Assembly (NCBI RefSeq): GCF_003054705.1
Contig: NZ_QAYX01000018.1
Span: forward strand, 248,001 to 312,000
Length of the DNA stretch: 64,000 bases
From: Opitutus sp. ER46
GTDB taxonomy: Bacteria; Verrucomicrobiota; Verrucomicrobiia; Opitutales; Opitutaceae
Direction of reading: 5' to 3'
Shown here: piece after piece, positions 50,401 through 58,407 of the stretch
Position numbering within the stretch: position 1 is the first letter of the stretch
How the letters are laid out: each line of letters begins with the position of its first letter
Notes under the pieces: model-generated
Database searches by the model: none
Told to the model about the DNA's origin: nothing
The model's input: the letters and a program-made list of their open reading frames with translations, nothing else
Position numbers and translations under genes: made by a program

Positions 50401-50614
50401 GGTGGACGACTCGATCAGCACGAACGCGTTCGTGACCTACCGGATCACGGCGCGGCAGGCGTGGCTGCGCGACACGACGGTGCGTGTGGGCGTGATCAAC
50501 GCGTTCAACGCCATCCCGCCGCTTTCAAGCGACTCCCGGGGCTACGACCCGGCGTTGTACAACCAACTGGCGCGGGGCCGCACCTGGTCGGTCCAGCTCA
50601 CCCGAAAATTCTAG
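47438..50614 (+). CDS. TonB-dependent outer-membrane receptor
   Basis: 1058 residues from the ATG at 47438. Signal peptide (about 1-26), TonB-box region (EEEVVRLDAFTVTGSNVRRV), plug (about 50-170: ADLLAALPQVTGLPGNEAAT, ISLRGLPSSNTLVLLDGRRL, VERVEVLRDGASSIYGTDAV), and a 22-strand-type barrel ending WSVQLTRKF. There is no STN domain, so it is transport-only. The ligand is unknown; a hydrolase/membrane fusion gene follows 69 bp downstream, perhaps as part of the same uptake unit. Confidence 0.94.
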   Translation: MNHPLSLLSRLAFGAALTASAAALVAQSAPPLPSGREEEVVRLDAFTVTGSNVRRVESEKALPVTVMRSEDMELRDASQPADLLAALPQVTGLPGNEAATFGATARGDNANISLRGLPSSNTLVLLDGRRLVPHPISQTEAGVPTLSTNVNQLPNRGVERVEVLRDGASSIYGTDAVTGVVNYITRRDYVGTELVTRYGQTEIGDGREWRGTLTHGRAFASGKGHVQVVLDVYDRQAIFARDRDFMAEADMSSRAPAPWNVSTETTFNARSASSAYGFFQTGSVAADGTFTGKRPSGVSSTLTSSSGNFYLVPTTTGVGFQTSSPSRTGITSTYYWNNNTYRVLQPRTTRYNGFVNATYDLTPQVTLFADLNAYHARSVTYREPDALSSSSDGTFVVPATNPWNPFGTRYWHVTGAPNADGTARLTGTPSAVLIRNKRFTDLDDRIATVTNDAFRGVFGARGRLLDTWTWETAALHSIGRTRDDEAGATRKSLLQAALNQTDPTLAFNPFGRTFAVQGGTIAVTGDYANPESVQQTFRSAFVREGETGLSSLDVRASGEALRLWGGNALGMAFGAEYRYERYSDYRPPYAGLNPADSGLDPTDNDFLSFSANANTDGKRHVAAVYVETVVPVVGRDFRLPLVEALEFSVSARHERYTDFGSTTKPKLGVTWRPHRRLLVRASYNEGFHAPNLAQLFTGTLNRIAVSTTDTYRSAVTGLTTDGASNRRTVASGNRELQPEESIGKSVGVVWEVPRVKGLSLGADYWEIRQTDVIASSGTAAENISADSVSLRAATAAALAQGAGIGSIDLGSGSAAYLGDASVVRLAVTDADRAAFAAYNATRSPGNQRAAVGAIDYVRITYFNRAQQFVNGFDVDATYRLGRTPLGSFTLATTWTFLNDFHAYNAAGAARTELRETNNSAVGGASPKWRGTAALSWKRGAWGAGVSAYYIGHYIDSGADTTAATYEALGRPSYIVPFLTNGVTEYRYQVDDSISTNAFVTYRITARQAWLRDTTVRVGVINAFNAIPPLSSDSRGYDPALYNQLARGRTWSVQLTRKF

Positions 50615-50621
50615 TTTTCCC

Positions 50622-50646
50622 GGCGGGGGCGGCCGCTCGCCCCGCC
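50622..50646 (+). terminator. Hairpin after the TonB receptor
   Basis: GGCGGGG (50622-50628) pairs with CCCCGCC (50640-50646), followed by CTTTCCTG. It begins 8 bp after the stop. Confidence 0.5.
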
Positions 50647-50683
50647 CTTTCCTGTCGCCCTCACGCGCCAAACCTCGCTCCGC

Positions 50684-52567
50684 ATGCCTGCTGCCGAAGC
50701 CGCCTCCGCGTCTCCCCTTCCGCCCTCGCGCCCCGCCGATCAGCGCCGGCGCACGCGCCGGCAGCTTGCCACCTGCCTCGCCCTGATCGTGGGGTGCGCC
50801 TGGCTGGCCTCCTGGATCCAGAGCGATGGCGGACGCGTGCAGGTGATGGATCTCAAGTTGCCGACGCAGAACGGGCAATGGGTGAAGGCGGACCTGTTTC
50901 GCCCGCGGAGCGCGACCAAGGAGAACCCGGCGCCCGCGGTGATCGTGGTGCCGGGCTTCCAGCGCTCGAAGGAGGCGTTGTCGAATATCTCGATCGAGCT
51001 GGCCCGGCGCGGCGTGGTGGTGATCGCGATCGACCCGTACGCCCAGGGCGGCTCCAGTGCGTCGCGCAGCCCGCGCTCGGCCACCACGGAGGGCTACGGG
51101 CTGTATGCGGTCGTCGATTACGTGGCGGACACCAACAACCTGAACTACGTCGACAAGCAGCGCGTGGCCGCGACAGGCCACTCCGCGGGTGGCAACGCCG
51201 CCATCCTCGCCGCGAGCTACTTTGGGCGGTTGGCGGAGCAGACCGGCCGGCCGAGCAAGCTGCACGCGGTGTATGTTTCGGGTTATCTGCTCTCGTTCAC
51301 CGACGGAGTCCTAAGTCGCGTGCGCTCCAACGTCGGTGCGAGCTATGCGCGATATGACGAAGGTGCCTACCGCAACGCGCGCAAGGATGCGGATCTCTGG
51401 CAGGCGCCCGAGGCGCTGCGGCTGATCAACGGCGCTTCGGAACTGACGGGCCGGCCGGTGACGGAAGTGGAGCTTGGCCGGTATTACGGCGACGCGGCCC
51501 GGCGGGGGCTGCGCGTGCTGCACAACGAGCCCCTGATTCATCCGCTGCAACCGTACAGCATCGCCGCCACGGCCAACCAGCTCGCGTATTTCGAGCGGGT
51601 GCTCGATCTGCGCAGCGGCCGTGATCCGCATGACCAGGTCTGGTACTGGAAGGAACTGCTCACGTTCGTGTGCCTGATCGCGGCGTTCGTGGCGCTCGTG
51701 CCGGGCGGGCAGTGGCTGCTGGACGAGATCCCGTATTTTGGGCGGTTGGTGCAACCGGCGCCCGCGCCCGGCGAGGCCCGGCGGCACGGGGCGCGGTTCT
51801 GGGTGCTGCTGATCGTGGGCGCGGCGATCGCCTGCGGTTCCTACATTCCACTCACGGAGCTGTCGCAGCGGCTGTTCGTCGAGGCGTCGGGACGGGAGCA
51901 GACCTGGTTCTTCCCGCAGCGCATGAACAACGGCGTGATGCTGTGGGCGCTGCTGAACGGCCTCGTCGGGTTCGCGCTGTACCGCCTCGGCCGCGGGAGG
52001 CGGGGCGCGGCGCCGGATCCGATGCGACCGGCATTTGGGATGGGGTGGCGGACGCTCGGCCGGACGACGCTGCTTGGGGCCACGCTCTTCGCCGGCACCT
52101 TCCTGCTGCTGTTCCTCGTCTATTACCTCTTCCACGTTGACTACCGCTTCCTGTTTCTCGGGGCGCGGACCTTTGATCCGCCGGTGCTGGGGCTGCTCCT
52201 CATGTACGCGCCGGCGTTCTTCCCGTTTTTCCTGGCGAACTCGGTGCGGGTGAACGGGGCGATCTGCGGGCCGGGCGTGCCGGAATGGCGCGGCATGCTG
52301 GTTGGCGGCGTGGCGAACTCGCTCGGCCTGATTCTCATCGTGGTGGTGCAGTACCTCACCTTCGCGATCACCGGAACCGTCTACTGGACCGACGGCTGGC
52401 TCTACATCAACCTGCTGTTCGGCGTGGTGCCGATGATGTTCATCCTGCCGTACTTCAACCGGTATTTCTACCGGATGACGGGCGGAATCTACCTCGGTCC
52501 CCTGGTCACCTGCCCGGTGTTCATCATGATCCTGGTCTCGAACACCGTGTGCTACCTGCCCTTTTAG
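50684..52567 (+). CDS. Alpha/beta hydrolase domain fused to a multi-pass membrane domain
   Basis: 627 residues. A membrane anchor (about 28-46) is followed by an alpha/beta-hydrolase domain (about 60-330) with strand PAPAVIVVPGFQRSKEALSN and the nucleophile elbow VAATGHSAGGNAAILAASYF. After this come about seven hydrophobic segments between 325 and 627 (for example ELLTFVCLIAAFVALVPGG, LLGATLFAGTFLLLFLVYYLF, GLILIVVVQYLTFAITGTV). I do not recognise this fusion as a named family. The hydrolase part resembles dienelactone-hydrolase-type esterases. Its position after a TonB receptor suggests processing of an imported ester or peptide at the inner membrane. Confidence 0.8.
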   Translation: MPAAEAASASPLPPSRPADQRRRTRRQLATCLALIVGCAWLASWIQSDGGRVQVMDLKLPTQNGQWVKADLFRPRSATKENPAPAVIVVPGFQRSKEALSNISIELARRGVVVIAIDPYAQGGSSASRSPRSATTEGYGLYAVVDYVADTNNLNYVDKQRVAATGHSAGGNAAILAASYFGRLAEQTGRPSKLHAVYVSGYLLSFTDGVLSRVRSNVGASYARYDEGAYRNARKDADLWQAPEALRLINGASELTGRPVTEVELGRYYGDAARRGLRVLHNEPLIHPLQPYSIAATANQLAYFERVLDLRSGRDPHDQVWYWKELLTFVCLIAAFVALVPGGQWLLDEIPYFGRLVQPAPAPGEARRHGARFWVLLIVGAAIACGSYIPLTELSQRLFVEASGREQTWFFPQRMNNGVMLWALLNGLVGFALYRLGRGRRGAAPDPMRPAFGMGWRTLGRTTLLGATLFAGTFLLLFLVYYLFHVDYRFLFLGARTFDPPVLGLLLMYAPAFFPFFLANSVRVNGAICGPGVPEWRGMLVGGVANSLGLILIVVVQYLTFAITGTVYWTDGWLYINLLFGVVPMMFILPYFNRYFYRMTGGIYLGPLVTCPVFIMILVSNTVCYLPF

Positions 52568-52671
52568 AGCGCGGTTGAAACTCGGGGCGGGTTCGCGCAT
52601 GTAGGGCGGACCCTGGAGCCGGACGTCGCGTTGCGAGACGCCCGTGATCTGCGCCGGGGCTAACCTTCCCC

Positions 52672-53880
52672 ATGCTGACTCCCTCCGAAGCTGACAATGT
52701 GATCGCTGAGCGGGTGGTGGCGATGCACCGCCAGGACTGCCCGCTCGCCCAGGCGCATGGACGCGTGCTGCGGGTAGACCTCAAGGCCGACCGGGACCAG
52801 CCGCCGTACGACCGCGTAACGCTGGACGGCTACGCGCTGCGGAGCGCGGCGCTGGCGGCGGGCGAGCGCCGTTTCCAAGTGGGAGGAGTGCAGGCTGCGG
52901 GCATGCGACCCTTCAAGCTCGGCGCGGCGGCGACGGCGTGTCTCGAAGTGATGACGGGCGCGGCGCTGCCGGAAGGCGCGGATTGCGTGGTGCCGTACGA
53001 GGACGTGCAACGCGCGGGCGACACGGTGACGGTCACCGGCGCGGGACCGTATCCAGAAGGGCATGCCATTCACCGGCGGGGCAGCGATCATCGCGCCGAG
53101 GAGATCGTGGTGCGGGCGGGCACGCGGCTGACGGGCCGGGAGATCGCGGTGGCGGCGGCCTGCGGGCACGCGACGCTGACGGTGACGCAGCTGCCGAAGA
53201 TCGCGGTGGTGTCGACGGGCGACGAACTCGTGGAAGTCGACATGCCGGTGGCCGCGCACCAGGTGCGGCGCAGCAATGACTACGCGTTGCGCGCGGCGCT
53301 GATCGCGGCGGGTTACCCGGAAGTGTCGCGTTTTCACCTGCGCGATGTGCCGCACGAGATCGAGCACCTGCTGTGGCACATCCTGGCCGAGTACGATGCG
53401 GTCGTCCTGGTGGGCGGCGTGTCGAAGGGGAAGTTCGACTTTGTGCCGCAGGAACTCGCGCGGCAGGGCGTGACGCGGCACTTCCATGGCGTGGCGCAGC
53501 GGCCGGGCAAACCAATGTGGTTCGGCACGACGGTGCGGCACGCGCTCGTCTTCGCGCTGCCGGGCAACCCGGTGTCATGCTACACCTGCCTGCACCGGTA
53601 CGTGCTGCCGGCGCTGGCCCGGGCGAGCGGCTGGAACCAGCCGGCGCGACCACAGGCGGTCCTGAGCGAACGGGTGACGTTCACGGCGAATCTGACGTAT
53701 TTCCTGCCGGTGGTGACGAGTTCGGGGCCGCAGGCGGAGCTGCGGGCGAAACCGTGCCCTACGAACACCTCGGGCGATTTCAGCGGCCTGCTCGGCACGA
53801 CGGGCTTCGTGGAACTGCCGGCGGGGAGCACGACCTTTCCGGCCGGGACGGTCGCGCCCTTCTGGGCGTGGAGCTGCTGA
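52672..53880 (+). CDS. moeA: Molybdopterin molybdenumtransferase
   Basis: 402 residues. Family motifs in slightly divergent form: QPPYDRVTLDGYALRS (where most have FDNSAMDGYA), GAALPEGADCVVPYEDVQ, IAVVSTGDELVEVD, the VGGVSKGKFDFVPQEL motif and LPGNPVSCYTCLHRYV. Domain IV is the C-terminal 90 residues. It inserts molybdate into adenylylated molybdopterin. First gene of a moeA-moaC-moaD-moaE run. Confidence 0.93.
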   Translation: MLTPSEADNVIAERVVAMHRQDCPLAQAHGRVLRVDLKADRDQPPYDRVTLDGYALRSAALAAGERRFQVGGVQAAGMRPFKLGAAATACLEVMTGAALPEGADCVVPYEDVQRAGDTVTVTGAGPYPEGHAIHRRGSDHRAEEIVVRAGTRLTGREIAVAAACGHATLTVTQLPKIAVVSTGDELVEVDMPVAAHQVRRSNDYALRAALIAAGYPEVSRFHLRDVPHEIEHLLWHILAEYDAVVLVGGVSKGKFDFVPQELARQGVTRHFHGVAQRPGKPMWFGTTVRHALVFALPGNPVSCYTCLHRYVLPALARASGWNQPARPQAVLSERVTFTANLTYFLPVVTSSGPQAELRAKPCPTNTSGDFSGLLGTTGFVELPAGSTTFPAGTVAPFWAWSC

Positions 53881-53924
53881 GTTGCCACTTGTGACTTCGC
53901 CCGACCGCGCGATAGTCCGCCCCG

Positions 53925-54398
53925 ATGTTGTCGCATGTGAACGAGCGTAATCAGCCCGCGATGGTGAATGTGGGTGACAAGCCGGTGACGCGGCGGACGG
54001 CGCACGCGGTGGCGGTCGTGGCGCTCCCGGCGGCGGTGGCCGCGCTGCTGAAGGACGGCGAGCTGCACAGCCGCAAAGGCCCGGTGTTTCAGACGGCGAT
54101 CCTGGCGGGCGTGATGGGGGCGAAGCGGACGAGCGACCTGATTCCGCTATGCCACCCGCTGCCGCTGGACGATTGCCAGATCGAGATCGTGCCCGACGCG
54201 ACACGCGGGGAGCTGGCAATTCACTGCCGCGTGCAGACGCAGGCGAGGACGGGCGTGGAGATGGAAGCGCTGACGGGCGCGACGGTGGCGGCGCTGACGG
54301 TGTACGACATGACGAAGGCGCTGTCGCACAACATCGAGATCCGGCAGGTGCGGCTGCTCGAGAAGACGGGCGGCAAGAGCGATTTCAGCGCCGGCTGA
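53925..54398 (+). CDS. moaC: Cyclic pyranopterin monophosphate synthase
   Basis: 157 residues. Family motifs: AMVNVGDKPVTRRTAHA, LAGVMGAKRTSDLIPLCHPL, TGVEMEALTGATVAALTVYD and MTKALSH. It converts the MoaA product to cPMP. The spacing of 44 bp from moeA and 11 bp to moaD indicates one operon. Confidence 0.95.
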   Translation: MLSHVNERNQPAMVNVGDKPVTRRTAHAVAVVALPAAVAALLKDGELHSRKGPVFQTAILAGVMGAKRTSDLIPLCHPLPLDDCQIEIVPDATRGELAIHCRVQTQARTGVEMEALTGATVAALTVYDMTKALSHNIEIRQVRLLEKTGGKSDFSAG

Positions 54399-54409
54399 GG
54401 AGCGGGACC

Positions 54410-54652
54410 ATGGCGCGGGTGCACATCCAGTATTTCGCGCTGCTGCGCGAGCAGCGTGGGCTCCGGGAGGAAACGCTCGAGACGGCGGCGGCGACGGCGG
54501 GCGCGTTGTACGCGGAACTGGCGGCGCGGCATCGTTTCACGCTGCCGGCGGAGCGGATCCGGGCGGCGGTGAACGACGAGTTCGTGGCGAACGCGGTGGC
54601 GCTGCGCGACGGTGATCGCGTGGTGTTCATCCCGCCGGTGGCGGGTGGCTGA
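54410..54652 (+). CDS. moaD: Molybdopterin synthase sulfur-carrier subunit
   Basis: 80 residues from the ATG at 54410. Ubiquitin-like fold (VHIQYFALLREQRGLREETL, LPAERIRAAVNDEFV) ending in VVFIPPVAGG, the C-terminal Gly-Gly that is thiocarboxylated. It donates sulfur to cPMP with MoaE. Confidence 0.93.
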   Translation: MARVHIQYFALLREQRGLREETLETAAATAGALYAELAARHRFTLPAERIRAAVNDEFVANAVALRDGDRVVFIPPVAGG

Positions 54653-54734
54653 GCGCGTTGCCGACGAGGCTGCGCGTGGCGACCGCTGGGTGCGGCGGCT
54701 TGCTCCGGGGCGGGAGGTGGGCTCAATCGCCGGC

Positions 54735-55205
54735 ATGAACCGCCGCGCCTTCGAGTTCCGCATTTCGGCCACCCCGCTCGATCCGGCGGAGCTGAGGCGG
54801 ACGCTGCTCGATGACCAGGCGGGGGCGTGCGTCACGTTCGAAGGCTGGGTACGCAATCGCAACGAGGGCCAGCCGGTGCTTTCGCTCGAGTACGAGGCGT
54901 ACGCCACGCTCGCCGAAAAGGAGGGTGCTCGGATCCTGGCCGAAGCGCAGGAGAAGTACGCGCTCACCGGGGCTGCTGCGCTGCACCGGACCGGCCACCT
55001 GCAGTTGGGCGAGATCGCGGTCTGGGTGGGGGTGACGGCGCCGCATCGCGGAGCAGCCTTTGACGCCTGCCGGTACATCATCGATGAGGCAAAGGCCCGG
55101 CTGCCGGTCTGGAAAAAGGAGCATTATACTTCTGGATCAACGGTTTGGATCAATGGCGCCACCCGCGGCGCTCATGCGCAAGACACTGGCCCGACGGCTA
55201 TTTAA
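54735..55205 (+). CDS. moaE: Molybdopterin synthase catalytic subunit
   Basis: 156 residues from the ATG at 54735. Motifs: GACVTFEGWVRNRNEG, LEYEAYATLAEKE, HRTGHLQLGEIAVWVGVTAP, HRGAAFDACRYIIDEAKARL, and PVWKKEH with the active-site Lys pair. It binds MoaD's tail. The C-terminal extension after SGSTVWINGA is short and poorly conserved. Last gene of the Mo-cofactor operon. Confidence 0.94.
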   Translation: MNRRAFEFRISATPLDPAELRRTLLDDQAGACVTFEGWVRNRNEGQPVLSLEYEAYATLAEKEGARILAEAQEKYALTGAAALHRTGHLQLGEIAVWVGVTAPHRGAAFDACRYIIDEAKARLPVWKKEHYTSGSTVWINGATRGAHAQDTGPTAI

Positions 55206-55267
55206 AAAGGTGTGAGTTTGCCCTGTGCTCTGGACTCGGGGGTCTTGAGGCGCATGCTACCCGACCC

Positions 55268-55546
55268 ATGTTTTCCGCCCTCTTCCTCGCCGCCGCGACC
55301 CGCTCCTTGAGCGCGCCCATGAGCATCTGGCTCAAGCTGGGCATCGCGGTGGTGGCGCTGATCATCGTGGTGAGCATCCTTCGGAAGCTCGCGCAGATGA
55401 ACAAGGTGCTGCTCGCAGTGGTGGTTCTGTTGGTCTGCACCTTCGTCGGGTTCAACTGGATCTACGAACGGAACGAACCCGCTTGGGCGACGCCGGTGGT
55501 TTCAAAGCTGGCGAACTTCTTCCCCACGAAGAATTCCATGAAATAG
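55268..55546 (+). CDS. Small membrane protein of unknown function
   Basis: 92 residues from the ATG at 55268 (or 75 from 55319). Two hydrophobic helices, [20 protein letters not shown] and [20 protein letters not shown], separated by a short basic loop, then a polar tail with [17 protein letters not shown]. No family is recognised. It lies between the molybdopterin operon and gnd, 62 bp after moaE. Confidence 0.6.
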   Translation: MFSALFLAAATRSLSAPMSIWLKLGIAVVALIIVVSILRKLAQMNKVLLAVVVLLVCTFVGFNWIYERNEPAWATPVVSKLANFFPTKNSMK

Positions 55547-55674
55547 CAGGTCGGTTTTCGGGCGGGGTCGCCCAAGGGCGTTACACCCGGCGATTTTGGG
55601 AGGGAGCCGGGGCAAATTCGGATTGGTTTTCCGATGCATTCGGATACGTGTCCTTTCCTTTCCCCCTTCCTGCC

Positions 55675-57177
55675 ATGGCAAAACCTCAATCCGACATCGG
55701 ACTCATTGGCCTAGCGGTCATGGGTCAGAACCTCGCGCTCAACATCGCCGACCACGGCTTTCAGATTTCGGTCTACAACCGCACCACCGAGAAGACCGAC
55801 AAGTTCGTCGCCGAAAACCCCAATACCCCCGGCGGAGTCGTCGGCACGAAGACCCTCGAGGAGTTCGTGAAGTCGCTGGCGAAGCCGCGCAAGATCGTGA
55901 TCCTCGTCCAAGCCGGCAAGGGCACGGACGCGGTCATCGACAGCCTGGTGCCGCTGCTGGACCAGAACGACATTGTGGTTGATGGCGGCAATGCGCTGTG
56001 GACGGACACGATCCGCCGCGAGAAGGCGCTCCGCGAAAAGGGCCTGCGCTTCATCGGCTCCGGCGTGTCCGGTGGCGAGGAAGGCGCGCGTTTCGGTCCG
56101 GCGCTGATGCCGGGCGGCGATCCGGCGGCGTACAAGGAGCTCGCGCCGGTCTGGAATGCGATTGCGGCCAAGGTCGACGCGAAGACCGGCAAGCAGTTGA
56201 CGGGCGGCGCGCCGGGCAAGCCGATCCAGGGCGGGGTGCCGTGCGCGGCGTACATTGGCGAGAATGGCGCCGGGCACTACGTGAAGATGTGCCACAACGG
56301 AATTGAGTACGGCGACATGCAGATGATCTGTGAGGCGTATGCCCTCATGCAGGGTCTGCTCGGCCTGAAGGCCTCCGAGATGGGCGCCATCTTCTCCGAG
56401 TGGAACGAAGGCATGCTCGGCAGCTTCCTGATCGAGATCACCGCCGACATCCTGAAGCAGAAGGACCCGGCCTCGAAGAAGGCGTTCGTTGACGTCGTCC
56501 TCGACACGGCCGGCCAGAAGGGCACGGGCAAGTGGACGTCGGTGAGCGCGCTCGACATGGGTGTGCCGGCCCCGACGATCGCGGAATCCGTGTTCGCGCG
56601 CTGCCTGAGCGCGATCAAGGACGAGCGCGTCGCGGCGTCGAAGATCCTCAAGGGCCCGGGCAAGAAGTACAAAGGCTCGAAGAAGGCGCTGGTCGCGGCG
56701 ATCCACGACGCGCTGTACTGCTCGAAGATCTGCTCGTACGCGCAGGGCTTCCAGCTCATGCGCGAGGCGCAGAAGGAGTACAACTGGAAGCTGAACTTCG
56801 GCGAGATCGCGCAGATCTGGCGCGGTGGCTGCATCATCCGCGCGGTGTTCCTGCAAAAGATCACCGAGGCGTACACCCGCAAACCGGACCTCGCGAACCT
56901 GCTGCTCGACCCGTACTTCAACAAGACGGTGAAGAAGGCGCAGGAGAACTGGCGCAAGGTGGTCGCGCTCGCGGTCGAGTGTGGCGTGCCGGTGCCGACG
57001 TTCAGCTCGGCGCTGGCGTACTACGACGGCTATCGCGCCGCCCGCCTCCCGGCCAACCTGCTCCAGGCGCAGCGCGACTATTTCGGCGCGCACACCTACG
57101 AGCGCGTGGACAAGCCCCGCGGCAAGTTCTTCCACGTCGACTGGCCCGAAGCCAACCGCCCGCAGCTCGAGATGTGA
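55675..57177 (+). CDS. gnd: 6-phosphogluconate dehydrogenase (decarboxylating)
   Basis: 500 residues from the ATG at 55675. N-terminal NADP Rossmann domain ([20 protein letters not shown]), substrate site [20 protein letters not shown], catalytic Lys in [20 protein letters not shown], the [10 protein letters not shown] motif, and the C-terminal segment [17 protein letters not shown] with the tail His-x-Asp-Trp. It oxidises 6-phosphogluconate to ribulose-5-phosphate in the pentose phosphate pathway. Dimeric cytoplasmic enzyme of usual length, with a good terminator after it. Confidence 0.97.
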   Translation: MAKPQSDIGLIGLAVMGQNLALNIADHGFQISVYNRTTEKTDKFVAENPNTPGGVVGTKTLEEFVKSLAKPRKIVILVQAGKGTDAVIDSLVPLLDQNDIVVDGGNALWTDTIRREKALREKGLRFIGSGVSGGEEGARFGPALMPGGDPAAYKELAPVWNAIAAKVDAKTGKQLTGGAPGKPIQGGVPCAAYIGENGAGHYVKMCHNGIEYGDMQMICEAYALMQGLLGLKASEMGAIFSEWNEGMLGSFLIEITADILKQKDPASKKAFVDVVLDTAGQKGTGKWTSVSALDMGVPAPTIAESVFARCLSAIKDERVAASKILKGPGKKYKGSKKALVAAIHDALYCSKICSYAQGFQLMREAQKEYNWKLNFGEIAQIWRGGCIIRAVFLQKITEAYTRKPDLANLLLDPYFNKTVKKAQENWRKVVALAVECGVPVPTFSSALAYYDGYRAARLPANLLQAQRDYFGAHTYERVDKPRGKFFHVDWPEANRPQLEM

Positions 57178-57224
57178 GCTCGGTTGGTTTTGGCACGGCG
57201 CGGCCCTGAGCCCGCCGCAAGACA

Positions 57225-57253
57225 CGCGCAGCCCCCAACGGCTGCGCGTTTTT
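57225..57253 (+). terminator. Rho-independent terminator after gnd
   Basis: CGCGCAGCC (57225-57233) pairs exactly with GGCTGCGCG (57240-57248), then TTTTTG. Confidence 0.93.
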
Positions 57254-57297
57254 GTTTCCACGATGTGCGACGGGCGTGCCTTCTGCCGGACCCGGCT

Positions 57298-57337
57298 GAT
57301 CCGACGGATCGGACTGATCAGTCTGATCCGTCGGATC
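57298..57337. repeat. 40-bp near-perfect palindrome of family H nonamers
   Basis: GATCCGACGGATC at 57298-57310 is the inverse of GATCCGTCGGATC at 57325-57337, around ACTGATCAGT; one pair of mismatching bases in 40. It lies 17 bp beyond the 3' end of the four-helix-bundle suffix gene and is built of the same units as the array at 58134. Confidence 0.9.
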
Positions 57338-57354
57338 TGAGGAATGGTCACACC

Positions 57355-58104
57355 TCACGCGGGGACGGTGCCCTTGCACTCGGGGTAGCGCGTGCAGCCC
57401 CAGAACTGGCCGCCCGGCGCCTTGCCGCTCTTTGCGGTCCGGAGCGCCGTGAGGCTGCCACACGTCGGGCAACGAGGTGCCGTCTCGGCATTGGGCGCGC
57501 GTGCGCGCTGCTTGAGCCGCTCGGTCGCGAGGTGCTCGGAGTAGCCGCCATCGGCAATGAAAGCGGCTTCCAGCGCGGCAACTTGCCGATCGAGCAGGAA
57601 GTTCGCCTGGTGAATCAGGCAGATGATCGCGTTGGCGCGCACGACTGGATCGGCGGCATCGAGCCATCGGGCGTAAAGCGCGTAGCGTTGGCTGTCGCTC
57701 AGGTCGGCGAGCGCGACGGCGCCCTGACCGTTCGATGGCTCAGACGCGCTACGCCCCACGGCGCGTACCGCAGTGGCCTCGAGACTGTCGGATGCCCATT
57801 GCGGGACACGCCGGTGGCGAAGGTAGTCTTCGTAATCGAGCAGCAGCTCCTCGAGGCTGGCGCGCGCGACGTTGATCAGGCGCAACTCCGTCTGCGAGGA
57901 GGTCGCGGAGGCGCGGCTGCCCTCGGCGATGTTTTGCCGGCCCGAACGCGCGGCCTGCACCATTTGATCGACGGTGCGGGAGCGCCCATCGAGGTACTTT
58001 TCGCAGAACCAGACGGTGGCATCGTAAATCAGCGTGGCCGTCTGGAAGCTCGCCGTGGTGCGATAACCTCCGCTTGCGCGCAGCTTGTGGTGGGGACCTT
58101 GCAT
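57355..58104 (-). CDS. Four helix bundle suffix-domain protein with zinc ribbon
   Basis: 249 residues. Residues 15-95 match the four-helix-bundle family: FQTATLIYDATVWFCEKYLD, TVDQMVQAARSGRQNIAEGS, TELRLINVARASLEELLLDY. A distinct helical 'suffix' domain follows (about 135-205, LSDSQRYALYARWLDAADPV). A topoisomerase-type zinc ribbon (CPTCGSLTALRTAKSGKAPG...GCTRYPECKG) ends the protein. The zinc ribbon suggests nucleic-acid binding. The gene is enclosed by nonamer repeats, an array 29 bp beyond its start and a palindrome 17 bp beyond its stop. Function is unknown. Confidence 0.9.
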   Translation of the reverse strand: MQGPHHKLRASGGYRTTASFQTATLIYDATVWFCEKYLDGRSRTVDQMVQAARSGRQNIAEGSRASATSSQTELRLINVARASLEELLLDYEDYLRHRRVPQWASDSLEATAVRAVGRSASEPSNGQGAVALADLSDSQRYALYARWLDAADPVVRANAIICLIHQANFLLDRQVAALEAAFIADGGYSEHLATERLKQRARAPNAETAPRCPTCGSLTALRTAKSGKAPGGQFWGCTRYPECKGTVPA

Positions 58105-58133
58105 GGGTGGCAGGTTGTGGGGTGAGGCCTACG

Positions 58134-58205
58134 TGATCCGACTGATCCGACTGATCCGACTGATCCGACTGATCCGACTGATCCGACTGATCCGACTGAT
58201 TGGCC
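58134..58205. repeat. Nonamer array TGATCCGAC x7 (family H)
   Basis: Seven perfect copies from 58134 to 58196, then one degenerate unit (TGATTGGCC). On the minus strand the unit reads GTCGGATCA, upstream of the four-helix-bundle suffix gene. Not a CRISPR: no spacers. Confidence 0.95.
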
Positions 58206-58407
58206 GGATCTGCCAAAATTTCCCGAGAAGTAAAAACAATTTACCTCCGGGTGCCGGTCTGTCCGATGTCGCGGGGGCAGGTTGGGGTTGATGAGGCGGC
58301 GGGGGTGGGCTGCGGTGGCGGCGGGTGAAACGCACCTTTCGGTGCCGGGACTCGTCTCCCCACGCATTCCGCGGCCAACCCGCCCCAGCTCCGCTCGAAC
58401 TTTCGCC

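Noticed and set aside
58134-58205. Nonamer array considered as a CRISPR or as coding for an IRL-repeat peptide
   Set aside because: There are no spacers, and the frame through it is only the translation of the repeat without a start or conserved context.
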